The notes under the pieces are model-generated. The model was not told the DNA's origin. It ran no database searches and was given only the letters and a program-made list of their open reading frames with translations. A program made the translations under genes and the position numbers. Source: Cystobasidiopsis lactophilus (taxonomy: Eukaryota > Basidiomycota > Agaricostilbomycetes > Agaricostilbales > Chionosphaeraceae). From it: a DNA stretch of 64,000 bases. Positions 21,890 through 34,161 of the stretch are shown here, one piece after another (within the stretch, counting starts at the first letter, position 1; each line of letters opens with the position of its first letter). The DNA is taken from positions 3,055,898 to 3,119,897 of the forward strand of contig BCIO01000004.1 in assembly GCA_001599975.1 (NCBI GenBank), in the 5' to 3' direction.

Positions 21890-23009
21890 ATGTCGAGCGC
21901 GTCCAGTGAAGTCTCAGATCACACGCAGGCCGACATCAGGCGCCGCGACGTCGCCTGCGTTCTGTGTGGAGAGCTCGACGTCGACGTCGTCCGCATTGTG
22001 GCCCGGAGCTCCAAGCTTGACTGGCAGGCGAGCTGCCGGCCTCTTCTTGCAGCCTGCTAAGCCTCATAAAGCCTCCAGCTCGAACTGCTTCGTGGCATTG
22101 CTCCTTCCTTGTTTTCCTTCAACAAGGGCTCGGTTGACAACTTGATTTGCTGTTGGAGCATCCTTTGACCAAACTGTAAGCCTGCTGATCGCGTTTGTAG
22201 TGTGCCCGACCTGCCACAGACGCTATGCCAATGGGCAATACGTCTTTGTCCCGAGTCCCGAAGCCCGGCGAATCATGATGGCTTTCGAAGCGAGCGACTT
22301 TGCAGCCCGCCAAGCGCTGATTGACGAAGGCCAGCCAGACCGCGGGCGCCAACTGCCACCTTTGACTCAGGTTAGTGGTCATCTTTCGTTACCGCTAAAC
22401 GTCCTGAAAATGATCCAGATCTGCCAGCAAATCGAGATAGTTCCAATTCGAGAGTCCTCAATCTCAAACCACATGATCCGCTTGCACAACCCGACGCACT
22501 ACGACAACGCCTTCTTCATGTACGACTCCTCAGACGCCCAGCCTCCCCCGATCCTCTACTTCCAGGCTTCCCCGTATGCCCTCCTCGTCCAGGCGGACAA
22601 CTTCTTGCACGCCTCCTCCCGCCTCCGCAACGACCGCACCGACCTGGCCCAGACCGAGGTCAAGTGGCTCTTGGAGGCTTATCAACGTCATCCAACTCGT
22701 ACCGGTCCGACCGCGCCTGCTCTCGGCGCTGCAGTTGGAGAGGACGAGGTGCCGGGCCTGGCGGAGGTCCAGGCGCAGCTCCAGAATCTCAGCTCAGCTG
22801 CACCTTCTCAGAAACCCGATCCGATTGGCTCATCCACTTTGGAGCAAGCGGGATCTCTGGCTCGAGATGCGACCTTGACCGAATATCGCCTAGAGCAAGC
22901 CGCTCCCCCTGCTGTCATCCTTGATCGCCAAATGCAACAGGGGGACCATAAGAAGGGCGAGAGCTGGCGATGGGCCGCGTCCAAAGACTACATCTCGTTG
23001 CTGCATTGA
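21890..23009 (+). CDS. HNH-endonuclease-domain protein (fungal family)
   Basis: ATG 21890 starts MSSASSEVSDHTQADIRRRD, then VACVLCGELDVDVVRIVARS, equivalent to the first half of a fungal HNH domain (R-D-x-x-C-x-x-x-G). A second exon reads QLELLRGIAPSLFSFNKGSV and is spliced (GTTGGAG...TTGTAG) into the second half, DNLICLCPTCHRRYANGQYV, carrying N-L-I-x-L-C...H. The rest continues without clear breaks to the TGA at 23007-23009 (WLLEAYQRHPTRTG, LAEVQAQLQNLSSA). Many basidiomycete genomes carry families of such proteins with no known role. The usual A-H-I/L-I-P element of the first half is replaced here by VRIVARS, so catalysis is doubtful. A second member lies at 59757. Confidence 0.65.
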
Positions 23010-23757
23010 CCAACTTCTGCATCAGCGGCGACTTGACCTGGCCTTTGCTTGGCTGGTCTTGCGGTCTGGAGACTATCCCATCTCTCCCGTCTGCTTCCGC
23101 AAGCTGCTCGCCGGGCCTCCGTGCTTGGGTTCTTGGACCGTGTTGTGCTTCGCACTTGTTCTCTCGCCGCTCTGATTCTCCAAACGCGCTCGGTCGCATC
23201 ATTAGCAGGACGCAGAAGCGGTACGTCGCTCTCTCCCCTTGCTTTTGCGCTGTGGAAATAGGGCTTGATGTGGCAGCCAACAGACATCACTACACCAAGT
23301 ACCCAGCCTCCGCTGAAAGGCAAAGGTCCAGATCAAGTCGTTGGCCCGGCTACTGCATTGATGTGAGTTGGGCATGGAGGCTTTCAGTCAATTGGAGCTG
23401 ATGGAGCTGATAGAATTCTTCGTCCGCCTCGCAGGTGATCGGCAAGAACATTTGGAGACAGTGGGTGGAGATCTCTCTCGTCGTCTATCAGTTTCTGTGT
23501 CGAACGCTGATGACTTTGACGGTGTCCTCACAGTCGCTTCGTCTGGTGGTCTTGGTGGTCCCGCTTTGCAAGACTGGCAGTGCGAGGTCCTTTGCAAGAA
23601 CGGCGGCTGGACACACGGCGTCACGCCACCTTGCAGCTTTTCCTCGTCCTCGACGTCGAGCCTTGCCCTGTACAATCATGGGACTGTGTTTGCCTTGCAT
23701 CTTGCTGGTTTGCCTGTATTGGTCCTTCCAATGAGTCACTCAGTGTTTCACGATTAA
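23010..23757 (+). CDS. possible small multi-exon gene, unidentified
   Basis: I cannot define this gene fully. Two stretches separated by good splice sites look coding: about 23277-23360 (PLKGKGPDQVVGPATALM, preceded by a GTACGT...GGCAG intron) and about 23431-23490 (VIGKNIWRQWVEISLVVYQ, after a GTGAGT...CGCAG intron). A third intron (GTTTCTG...CTCACAG) leads to SLRLVVLVVPLCKTGSARSF. The reading then ends with a hydrophobic stretch at about 23680-23734. No ATG is available between 23010 and 23200, so the beginning is missing. It could be a short membrane protein or an unrecognised 3' extension of the HNH gene. Coordinates are limits only. Confidence 0.25.
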
Positions 23758-24388
23758 CGCGGCACACAGCCGGGCCGGCTTTTCTTTCGGTAACAAGCAT
23801 CACCCGTACGCCATTTTCACTTTGTCAACATCATGATGCTTTGGGTGTGATTCCCCTTTGCATCTGAGTGTTCTCCCTGCATCTCGTTTGTCGCGGCTTG
23901 TGCAACGTCCCTCAAGCCGGGCTTTGTGCAGCGCCGCAGAATCTAAATGACTTTCACGTGTAACAATGCTCCTCATTGCGACGGTGTTTGCAGTGGCAGA
24001 TTCTTCAAAGAGAGGCTGGAGTGCCGATGTGTCTACCTTTGTGGCACAATTGTGTCCACTGCCGCCACTTTCATGTGTCTTTGTCTTTGTGGCATTAGAT
24101 GTTTAGCCGAAGTGGAATGCTCATCTCGAGGCTTCTTGAGTCGTCTCCACGGGCCGTCCTCTTGCCCCAGGCCTTCCAAAAGGGTTGCCTCTCCACTGCG
24201 TTCTGTCTTCGCCGTCTCTCTAACCCTCGTTCTTGAATTCCTATCCACTTTTCGACATCATCCATCCAAGTCGACCTGCCTCCTCGCTTCATCTGTTGCC
24301 CTTCTGCGTGTAAGGCGGCGGTTTTTTTGGGGCAGCATGGAATTAGCTAATTGATCAAGTCGCCTAAGTGGCGCGAGCGGCCACAGAC

Positions 24389-24886
24389 ATGGAATATCCT
24401 CTGGCCCCCATCCAAATGCACTACTTCACAATTGGCATGTCACTTCTCGGCACTCTATTCGGCCGAAGCAAGAACTGGGACGAGCGTGACAATAATGAAC
24501 TCCTAGCCGTGATCAAGCAACATTTTCCAGGGTCGGGCGATTCGACCTTGGCCGCGATTTCTGAGAGCGAAGAACCCTTCATTGGCATCGGTTTCGATAA
24601 GGGAGAGCACAAGGGATTCCTCCTGGGAGGTTTCAAGATGATGGCCAATGGCACGAAGGTGTCCAGAACTCTTCGGATTTACAGCTTCGCCAGAGGAGTC
24701 GGTTACGGGACTGCTATCTTTCATGCTGTCCTCCATGCAGATGCTGCTGTGGGTGCCGTTCATACAGAGCTCGACATCACGGGCGGCGAGCGGGTGGTGG
24801 CAAGGGCAGTGGCACACGCAAACAAAGCTCTGGACATGCCGACCTCTCCTTCAAGCCCAAAGGAGCGCTTTATCAAACACGTCTAG
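24389..24886 (+). CDS. hypothetical protein, single exon, 165 aa
   Basis: The first ATG in the frame is at 24389 (MEYPLAPIQMHYFTIGMSLL) and the stop TAG ends at 24886. Residues about 8-25 are hydrophobic. The middle contains FPGSGDSTLAAISESEEPFI, then GFLLGGFKMMANGTKVS, and the C-terminal part is helical (GAVHTELDITGGERVVARAV, HANKALDMP). I recognise no family. The composition is protein-like, but a 37-nt GT...AG stretch inside (from 24659) leaves open an alternative spliced form. Confidence 0.45.
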   Translation: MEYPLAPIQMHYFTIGMSLLGTLFGRSKNWDERDNNELLAVIKQHFPGSGDSTLAAISESEEPFIGIGFDKGEHKGFLLGGFKMMANGTKVSRTLRIYSFARGVGYGTAIFHAVLHADAAVGAVHTELDITGGERVVARAVAHANKALDMPTSPSSPKERFIKHV

Positions 24887-25178
24887 ATCACGGCAGCCAT
24901 GCTGCGCCGAGCGGGCCTGATACACCGATACACCCATCTGCTTCCCGAATCTCGACTTTGCTTCGTCTTCGTACTATCTAGCTCACTCTACAATCTTGCT
25001 CGTATCTTTGCATTGTTATACCGTTTGCGTTCGCAGCGAGTTTGGCATGTGAAATGGACCCAGCGGCGGAAGAGCTCTGACGTCAGGTCAAGAGCCGCCA
25101 AGGCAGCCCGTCTACTTTTTGTCGGCAGCAGCGAAGCCTCGCTGTCAAAAAAGCTTCTGTTATTTCAAAGAGAAAACG

Positions 25179-27973
25179 ATGTCCAGTGATCCTCCAGCCA
25201 CAGACGGCGAGCCCTCGAAGCCCAACAACCCTTACATCAACCCGATTGAAGGCTTGAAGCGCCCTGATTCTCCTGTCGATGGCAAGCCTGCGGCGCCCAA
25301 GCCAGCTAAGACGCAGTCGCCCTCTCAAAATCGCCCTCCTGGACCGCCTCCAGATTGTGAGTTGAGCCCGGTTCATCGAGGAATTCGCAAAATTCTGACA
25401 TGCTCCTCTCGATAGTGGCCGGCCCATACTTTGGCTTCAAGACGACAACAGCCGACCACAAATGGTTTGGCACGGCTTTGGTGCTGCATCGAGGCGGAAA
25501 GCGGCCGGTGCTCAAGTTCAACGAGGCCTCCCAAGTGTCCCAAAACTGCGTGGTGCTCTACGAGGAGATCTTTGGCATGACGGCCCTGCGATTCGAGCTG
25601 GAGATCCCCATTCCTGATGGCATTGGCGACGAGACGATCGAGTGGGAGTTGACTTGGGACAGCCCGAGCGGCAAGTCTGGCAAGGGCGCTTTCAACATTG
25701 CGCGGTGGGACCAGAAATGGCGCGGCGGCTTCTTCTCCTGCAATGGCTTCGATGAGAGTGGGTCATCTTTCTTACCAGAGCTCTTCTATGAGCTATGTTC
25801 ATCTTCCAAACACACAGCCGTGCCGGAGGACATCGTCAAGAACCTGGGGTTCGCCAACGTCTGGAACCACCTGAACTCGGTGCACGACGTCTCGCCTTTG
25901 CACTACCTCGTTTGGGGCGGAGACCAGGTGTACATCGACTTCATCTTCAAGGACATCCCCTTTTTGGCGCGCTGGCTCAAGATGGAGTGGGACGTGCGCT
26001 GGAAGCACGAGTTCTCCGAGGCCACTTCCCGCTTGTGCGCCGAGTACTACTTCAACGTCTACGCCGAGAACTGGGAGCGCACCGAGGTCCGCCATGCGCT
26101 GGAGAGCATCCCGGCCATGATGCAGGTTAGTGGAGCCTGCCCTTTTGGATCAGCTTTCGAAAACTGATACTGACTTCGTTCCTTCTAACAGTGGGACGAG
26201 TGAGTTGCTTCTGCTTCATCATGTAATGATGGAAACTTGAAGTCAATGCCCACAGCCACGACATCTTCGACGGCGCCCAATCCTACCCTCCCGAGCTGCA
26301 CAACTCGCCCGTGATGACCGGCTTGGTGAAGACGGCCAACACCTACCGGATGCTCTTCCAGCTCCACACCACGCCCACCATGTACAAGGAGCACGGCTAC
26401 TTTGGCACCATTGGCCAAAACTTCATTTCCCAACTGGGCCCCCGCCTGGCCGCTTTCGGCATGGACTCGCGCACTGAGCGGGACTGGAAGACGGTCATCC
26501 ACAACGACACGTGGGACGAGATCTTTGACCGCTTGTCCAAGCTGCCCAGCACGACGCAGCACCTGCTCGTCATTTGCCCCATCCCGTTCTCGTTCATCCG
26601 CGTCCGGGCGGCCGAGAAGATCTTTGAGTTCTTCAAGAATAGAGCACCTTGGGTCCGAAAGGTGCGCGCGTTCCTTTACCTTAGCTCTGGCGCGAGCTTA
26701 GGCGACAGGTCGTGCCACAGCTTCCCGGGGTCAGCAGCATGAACTCAATCTTCGGCCTGCCCGAGTTCTACGACGACCTCTTGGATGAATGGGTTCATGG
26801 TGGGTCTTGCTCTCCCCTCCCCTAAATCTCTTTTGGTCGAGATTTTAAGCGAAGGACTGTGTGCCTGCAGACGCTCACATCGAAGAGCGCGACCGGGCTT
26901 TGATCCGCTTCCAAGACCTGGCCAAGTCGAACAACCTGCGCCTGACCTTCCTGTCCGGCGACGTGCACTGCGCCGGCATGGCCCGCTTCCGCACTTCCAA
27001 AGCCCACCGCGGCGACCTTCAACCTCAGAACGACCCGAGGTTGATGCATGTGGTCATCTCCTCTGCGATCGTCAACGTGGCGCCTTCGCCTATGGCTTGC
27101 ATTGGCTATCACTATGTGGGCAACGAGGTTCGTTCTTGCCACTTCCCTCCATGCCTTGCGGGCATATCTTGAGCATTAGTTGCGAACAGTGGGAGCCGGT
27201 GCCCAAAACGGAGGAGGCCCTGCTGGAGATCTTCGAGCGGCGCCCCGAAAAGGGAGGGCACACCCGACACCGCAAGGTCATGCCCAACCGCAACTGGACC
27301 TACATCGAGGAGATGGGCGGCAAGGGCTCGATGGGCTCGTCCACCCAGCCGGACCAGACCTACCGCGACCCGTCCTTGGACCAGGGATCGCGCCACCCGC
27401 CTGAAGAGCTCCTCGACGACGCCGCTAAAGCGAACGGGCACGGGGAGAAGGGCGAGGTAGGGGAGAAGAAGGAGGCGCACCGGCATTGGTGGCACCACCA
27501 CGTGCAGCAAGAGGCCAACGAGCTGGCGTGGGCGTCGAAGAACTACCCGTTCGACAAGAAGGCCGGCCCTTCGCCCACCACCTTGGGGCCCACCTCGTCC
27601 GCTGATGGCAAAGGGTTTGAGGGCAAGCCTTTGCACCACCATCGCCACGGGCCGTTTTGCCACCACAAGAAGAACAAGCGGTACGCGGAGGAGTTCAAGC
27701 AGCAAAAGGCCGAGGTGAACGGGGAGGAGACGGGCTTGAGGCTGCGGATGTGGTTGGAGAGCAGCAAGAAGGAGGAGAAAGGCCGGTGAGTTTTGCCGCC
27801 CTCTTGCCCATCAGATCGGAGTTTGCTGATCTGTTGGCGTTCACTCGGATTCTCACAGACAATTCGCGTCGTACAACTTGGTCGTGCCCAACTTGCGGAC
27901 GGACAAGGCGGCGCCACCGATGGCGAGCACCATGTCGGAGAAAGTGGCGGCGGCGGGCCCTGCTGCTGCTTGA
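25179..27973 (+). CDS. PhoD-like phosphatase with histidine-rich C-terminus
   Basis: Metallophosphatase of the PhoD-like family, which hydrolyses phosphomono- or diesters. ATG 25179 starts a proline-rich N-terminus without a signal peptide. Domain landmarks across about ten exons: AGPYFGFKTTTADHKWFGTA; LHYLVWGGDQVYIDF (metal-binding GGDQVY); AESIPAMMQ-WDDHDIFDGAQ, whose WDDHD motif is completed by an 8-nt exon; HLLVICPIPFSF; and LRLTFLSGDVHCAGMARF (SGDVH). The C-terminal third is linker-like and histidine-rich (HRHWWHHHVQQEANELAW, PLHHHRHGPFCHHKK). The last exon, after a GTGAGT...CACAG intron, ends at a TGA at 27971-27973. All expected metal ligands are present. Many fungi have cytosolic proteins of this type; the substrate is unknown. 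Confidence 0.88.
26192..26199 (+). other. 8-nt microexon of the PhoD-like gene
   Basis: TGGGACGA sits between an acceptor (TTCTAACAG, ending 26191) and a donor (GTGAGTTGC, from 26200). The previous exon ends in phase 0 with CAG at 26123-26125; the next begins at 26256 with C CAC GAC. Only inclusion keeps the frame and produces the metal-binding sequence WDDHDIFDG. Flanking introns are 66 and 56 nt. Confidence 0.9.
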
Positions 27974-28121
27974 TTTCTCCCAAATCATTACACAAATTTG
28001 CCTCTGTTGTTGTATTCACACAGCAAACCCACTACTAATTAAACAAGCATCCATAAATTCATGCGCCTGCAATATTTTTGTATGGTGTTGTCCACCAATC
28101 CCCCCAACAATGCGGTGAACC

Positions 28122-31100
28122 ATGCAGCCGGCGTCGACGTCTTTGAGCTCGACGTACTTTGGGTTGACGGCGGCGCAGGAGGAGGAGCGGGATGCGGCGC
28201 TGTCGAGCCTGGATGGGCTGTTAGACGAGCCGCCGTCCTCGTTGCTGAGTGCGCTGCGGTCAGCTCGGCCCAGTAGCAGCAGTGGGCCTGGCCGTGTTGT
28301 GTACTGCGGCGACGAGGAGGACGAGGAGGCGGAGGACGAGGAGGCGAGCTGGGCCGGGTGCACCGTCGTCTACTCTTCGGCGCGCTCCAAAGTCAAGGCC
28401 GTCTTGGACTTGGCCGAGCCCGTCTTGTTCGCCCTGTTCACCTCCTTCTCCTCAACGACGACGACGACATCGACCTCATCCAAACCCTCCACGACGACGT
28501 CAGCCACGAGGGATGGCCGGCTGTTCTCGCCGTTCAACTCGACGACGCCGCTGCCTTGGACGGACGAGAGGGCAGCGTCCAACTACTCCCAGCCGCCTCC
28601 CTCCTCGTCTGCCAACATCAGAGCCTTGGTCTGCGTGCTCTCCACTTCTGTGCACGTCCACTTGGTCCACACCGCCGAGAGCTTCGACGTCCACTGCCCT
28701 TGGCCCATCCAACACGCTTGGCCTTCCCCTTGGTCCGGCCTCATCGTCCAATCAGACACTGATGACAGCGTGTGGAGCTTGGAGGATTGGTACGATGACT
28801 GGCGGCCCCTTTCCCACACCTTCGAACCAGGCTCGAAAGTCCTCACCGTCTCCCCTCGATCCCTCATGCTCACCCGCCAATCCAACTCCGTCTCACTGTT
28901 CAAGCTCACCCATAAACCCACGGACCAATTATGGGCGGAACACTTTGCCGCCCTTTCGACTCCCTTGGCCGAATTCCCAACCGACCACCACCACCAGGGT
29001 TTAGGGGAGAGCTTGAAGCTCGGGAACTTGTCCATGCTCTCCCCTGATCTCTCCACCCTCCCACATGGTCAAGGGACGCACCCGGCGGAAGGAGGGAGGA
29101 AAGCTTCGACGTCGAGGAAAGCAGCAGCGGAGATGGAGAGGGAGGCCAGCGTCATCTTCCACGGCGCTGACGAAGGCTTGGAAGGCCCGCCTTTGACCCA
29201 TGAAGAAGGCGCAACCGCCAGGCCGCAGGTGCAAGCGAGGAAAGTGTGGACTTCGGGGCCTTCCCTCAAAATGTGCGTTTCTGTCTTCCTTACATCAACC
29301 TTGCCGGGCGAAAGTTGATGCGGCTATTTCGGTGACGCACAGAACTGAAGGGGAGGAAGTGGAAGCTTTCATCTTTGGCGAGCTCTCCCTTCCTTCAGGC
29401 GAAGAGCAAGCGACTTTGGCCGTCCACCTCCCTCGCCAAGCCGTCGTTTACTTCTACCTCCTCTCTTCCCCCTCCCCCTCTTCCACCGAGGTGTCAGTGC
29501 GGGAACTATCGACCTGCCCGACCCGCCAGCTTTCCCTCGTCCCACGGGGAGTCGCGCTCCCCACCTCAACCCTCTTCTTGATCCAGCAAGGCCAGCCCTA
29601 CCTAGCCACCTCCTCCGCCCTCCTCCTCCCTTTGCCCAACTGGCCCTCGGACACCCACATCTCCTCCTTCGCCTCCCCCATCGGCAAGTCGGTCAACGCC
29701 ACATTGCTCAATGGCTCCACCGTCTCCCTCCCCCTCCACTCCGCTTTCAAACCCCGAGAGGAACTGAGCAGGAAGTGCCTGGAAGCCCTGGCTGAGGTCT
29801 TGCCCATCGAGGTGTTCTTGCTCCTCCTCCAACCTTACCTCTCCACCCGCCAGCAAGGCGAATGGGAAGCATTGGGAGGGGTGGTGGATTCCATCTTCTC
29901 CCAGCTCTGCTCTCCCTCTGCCCTTGGGCCGAGGAAGACAGCTTGGGAGGTGTTAGCGGCCAAAAGGAAGTTTGACGTCGTCTTCCAACCTCACCTCTTC
30001 CCTCCTTCCACTCCACCTTTAGCCAGCGTCAACTTGCAAGGGTGGGAGGCGCTCCAACCGGCGCATCTGGAAGCCATGTTGCTGGCCCTCTGGTTGGTGC
30101 ATGAAGACTGCGCGCTCAACATGGCCACTTGGCCGGACGCTCAGCGGGTGGGGACGCTCTTGCTCCGCCTAGCCACTCGGGCAGGGTGGAGCGGGTGGGT
30201 GGACCATTTCAAACGGCGGACCTACTCCCTCGGTACCGCTGACATCCCCTTTCGCGCCGAGCCGATCCCTACCTCCTTCAATCCGAGACCGATCCCGGAT
30301 CTGTTCAAGACCTTATTGGCCCACTTGGACCCTTTTGCTTCTCCTCGCTACCTTCAACCTTTTCCCACCTTGGCCACATTAGCGAAGACGCTGGGTTTCA
30401 AACCGGGTTTCTTCTTTGGCTACCACCGCCGACCTCTGACGCTGACCGAGCAACTGCTGGGTATCTACGACCACTTTCAATCTCGCAACACGGCCATCAC
30501 TGGGAATCAACGAGCCCAAGCCGTCGTCCTCGCCATCCATCAATTGGGGTGGACGGAGAAGGAAGTGGACCAACTCAGCTTCGGCCTCGCTTTGCCGCTG
30601 AAAGAGGCGATGAGGGCGTGCTTGGATAGGACGCCGAGCAATTGGAGCGCGGGGGTGTACGAGCTGGTGGGCAGGCCGGATTTGGCGGTCCAGGTCGGAG
30701 GTGAACCACCACAGAGACAGGTTCGTTTCCGCTCCCTTCACTTCATTCATGCCTTTGCTGTTGAATGAACTTGGTGGAGTGACAACAGACGTACGCTTAC
30801 GAGCCAGACCAAACGATCGAGGACATGTGCAAGCAGCTCTTGCTCGACAAGCGCTCCAAGCGCTATCGCCAACAACACCTCCAAGACCCAACCCAACCCC
30901 CCTCTTCTAAACTCCCAGCTCGCCTGCCCATCTTTGAGGACAGGAGAATCGAAGAGGTCGAGCGCATGCTCCAATTCACTAGGCCCACCACCCTCCGCTT
31001 GCCCGGCGTGACCGAAACCAGCGAGGTGCCTTCTGCGGAAGACCAGGCTGGCTTCGCGCTGATGGTCAGCAACCGCACGCTGGCCTTGCCGCTGGGCGAC

Positions 31101-33785
31101 GCGCTGTTCAACTTCCACACCAAGCGCGCGGCGGCCAACGAGCAGGCCAGGGCGGACGAGGTGTGCTTGAAGGTCAACCTGGTGCCCATTTCAGTCCAGA
31201 TCGACCCGGACATGAACGTCTTGCCTGCCGAAAGAAGGCAGTGGGCCAGCTTCCATGCGGGAGTGTCGGCGGCGATCGAGAAGGCTTCGACTCAGCGGTT
31301 CGACTACACCGAGATCTCGTTCAACCGCCCCGCAGAGCTCAACGCCCACCATGCGGGCTACCTCCTAGGTTTGGGCTTGTCCGGCCAAATCAAGTCCATC
31401 GCCGTCTACCAGGTCTTCTCCTACCTCGACCCAAAGCATGAGATGACCTCCATCGGCACCTTGTTGGGTCTGTCAGCGGCTTATATTGGCACGGCCGACC
31501 CAAAAATCACCTCGGTGCTCGCTGTCCATTTGGCCGCTCTCCACCCTTTGCACTCCGCCGACCTCCAGATCTCCCTCCTCATCCAATCCGCCGGCCTTTT
31601 GGGACTCGGCTTGCTCTACCTGGGCACCAAAAGACAAGCGGTGGCCGATGCTCTCCTTCGCGACCTGTCTAGGATCACCGTCCAAAATCAAGAGCAGGCC
31701 GAAACGCATCGCGAGTCGTATGCCCTCTCGGCTGGCTTCGCCTATGGCATGGTCATGCTCTGCGAGGGCAACGCGCAGCAAGGCCAAGGCGACGCCCAGC
31801 TCTTGCGCCAGTTCCGAAACCTGCTCGACGGCGACGGCCAGTACCCTTTGCCGGGCAACAAGAAGCTCACCAACCCGCCCATCGACACCAACGTCACCTC
31901 CCCCGCCGCCGCCGTCGCCTTGGCACTCATGTTCCTCGGCACCAACCGAAAAGATGTCATCGCTCTGATGGAGATCCCCCAGTCGGCCAGCCGGCTCGAC
32001 TACGTCCGCCCAGACCTCATCCTCACCCGCGCCACTGCCCGAGCTTTGGTCGCTTTCCCAGAGATCAACTGCACCGAGAAATGGCTCGAGAGCGTCCTGC
32101 CGCCGTATTTGAAGGCGGCTCATCGGGACCGCAAGGCCGGCCTGCTCCTCAGCCCGGACATCGAGATCGCCTATTGGTGCTTGATCACCGGCAGCTGCTT
32201 CGCCATGGCCCTCAAATTCGCTGGCTCAGCTGCACTACCGGCGCACCAGCTCTTGCTTAGCCTCATTGAAGCTTTGAAAGGTCGGACAGGCCCGGCGAAA
32301 AGTGCGTGCTCGCTCAACCTTTAAGCCCTGCCTTTGGCTCACATACTCTTGTTTGTTCGCACAGCCTCTTCGCTCCAACTCAAGCTCAAGCGCTATACGT
32401 TGCAGCACTGCAGCAGCGTCCTCGCCGTCTGCCTCGGCATGGTGTTCGCGGGCACGGGCGACTTGGCCGTCGTGCGCGTCCTCCGCCAAGCGCACGGCAA
32501 GATCGATTCTGCCCACCACTATGGCACCCACGCTGCTACCCACATAGCTCTGGGCCTCGTCTTCCTCAGCAAAGGCCGGTTCACCCTCAGCACCAAGCCG
32601 GTCGCCATCGCCGCCATGTACTGCGCTTTCTACCCTCAATTTCCAGTCCACCCCAACGACAACCGAAGCCATCTGCAAGCCGCACGCCATCTATGGACGC
32701 TGGCGGTCGAGCCGCGGTGCCTGACAGTTAAGGACGTCGAGCTCAACCAAGATGTGCCGATGCCTATCAAGCTCCGCATGTTCCAAAACCCAAAACAACA
32801 GAAGAGTGGCGTTCCATTCGGGTCATTGGGTTTAGGCGCACCCACTTTGCTGCCCGAGCTGGACCGGATCCACAGCATCCGAATCGACAGCCGGCGCTAC
32901 TTCCCCGTCACGCTCGAGCTGGCCGACAACCCGGATCACCGCTCCAGCTTCATCGACTCTCGCACCATCTATGTTAAGAGGCACGCTGCACAGTTGGACT
33001 ATAGCACAGATCCGACAGGAAGGAGAAGCTTGGCCGGTGTGACCGGCATCGAGGCTGGCTCCGAGGTCAACGACTTTGGAAAGGCCACCTTTTCCATGCT
33101 CCTCGGTCGCACCGACCTCTTCAGCGCGCTGCCCTTCTTCTCATCCGACCCGCAAGTTGCTGCTGTCGCCCGCCATCTCCCGTTGTCGGCTCTGCAAGCG
33201 CCCGAAGAGATCTCTTTGGAAGCCTACACGGCAACGACACTCTTGGAGTGTCTTCGAGACGACAAGAGCAACGCGATCGGCGTCTACTGGCAGCTGTTTC
33301 TGGCCAACCTCGATACTAAGTCGCCGGTCGCCTACTTCCACTGCATCAATCGACTCGCCGTCGTCCAGGTTTACACCGGCCTGTACTGGAAGGCGCTGTT
33401 CGCTGTCCCAGAGGAAGAGGCGCACATGCCACTGATCAACCGAGCGCTCGTCGAGGTGATGGCCTCCCGCCACCGCGCCGTCTTGAGCAGTGACGACGCC
33501 CTCGCAGCTATCAAGGCTTACATGACCAGCGGCTCCATCCCGTCGTCCGACACGGCTCTACTCTTGGCGTGGTTCGACTGTCCGGACCTTGCGGATCTAC
33601 GCCAGGTCATCGAACGCCTGAATGCCACCACTGAGCAACTCGGCAGTCAAGCACCGGCATCCCAACTCGGCCTGGTGTTGCTGCTCAAGAAGGTGCTTGA
33701 CGACTTGCAGAGCCCGATTTGGGCTGCTGGGCACAAGCAGTTGGCGCAGTGTATGGTAGAGGCAATGGCAAGGGCGCCTCGATGA
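28122..33785 (+). CDS. APC1: anaphase-promoting complex subunit 1
   Basis: Largest scaffold subunit of the APC/C ubiquitin ligase, which drives the metaphase-anaphase transition. Four exons (28122-29272, 29343-30720, 30789-32301, 32365-33785) encode about 1820 residues, within the normal size range. The N-terminal part has acidic and Ser/Thr-rich low-complexity segments (EDEEAEDEEASW; a TTTTTSTSS run) and beta-propeller-like sequence (IRALVCVLSTSVHVHLVHTA). The proteasome/cyclosome repeats lie in exon 3: AELNAHHAGYLLGLGLSGQI, GTLLGLSAAYIGTADPKITS, and HSADLQISLLIQSAGLLGLG. Exon 4 continues them with CLGMVFAGTGDLAVVRVLRQ and THIALGLVFLSKGRFTLSTK. The HSADLQIS...GLLGLGLLYLGT block is diagnostic of APC1. 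Three small introns of 63-70 nt interrupt it. Confidence 0.95.
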
Positions 33786-34161
33786 ATGGTAAAGCGCTTT
33801 CTTTAATGCTTGCGCACGGATTTTGCACTCATCATCTTTGTCGTTTGCAGCCGTGTTCTCGTGATGGTGGCTTGGCTCGATGGCTTTCGGGCAAAAGCGG
33901 GAAGGTGGACGGGCGCCAAAGTGGGTTCGAGCAGGAATGGCCACCATGTCTGAGAGGTGCGTTTTCTTTCTTCATCTTTGAGCGCATTGCTTCTTGGAGG
34001 TTCACTGTTGGGATCTTGTCTCTCTTCTAGGCAGCCAACAGGCTGGCTTCTCGGGAAATTTCAACACATCGCCGCCATTGGTTCTATTCACATTTTGTGA
34101 TGCCGCGGAAGCCTTTGGACAGCTTCAATTCGGCACACATGCGTCGTCTCTGCAGCACCCT
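33786..34161. other. intergenic, 376 bp, tail-to-tail
   Basis: Lies between the ends of APC1 (+) and the lipase gene (-), so it holds two 3' flanks and terminators. Short open frames occur on both strands without coding character. No repeat or RNA gene seen. Confidence 0.5.

Noticed and set aside
28249-29004. 251-codon open frame overlapping the 5' part of APC1
   Set aside because: Its Pro/Ser/Arg/Thr composition is typical of a frame shadow. The APC1 frame is continuous and homologous.
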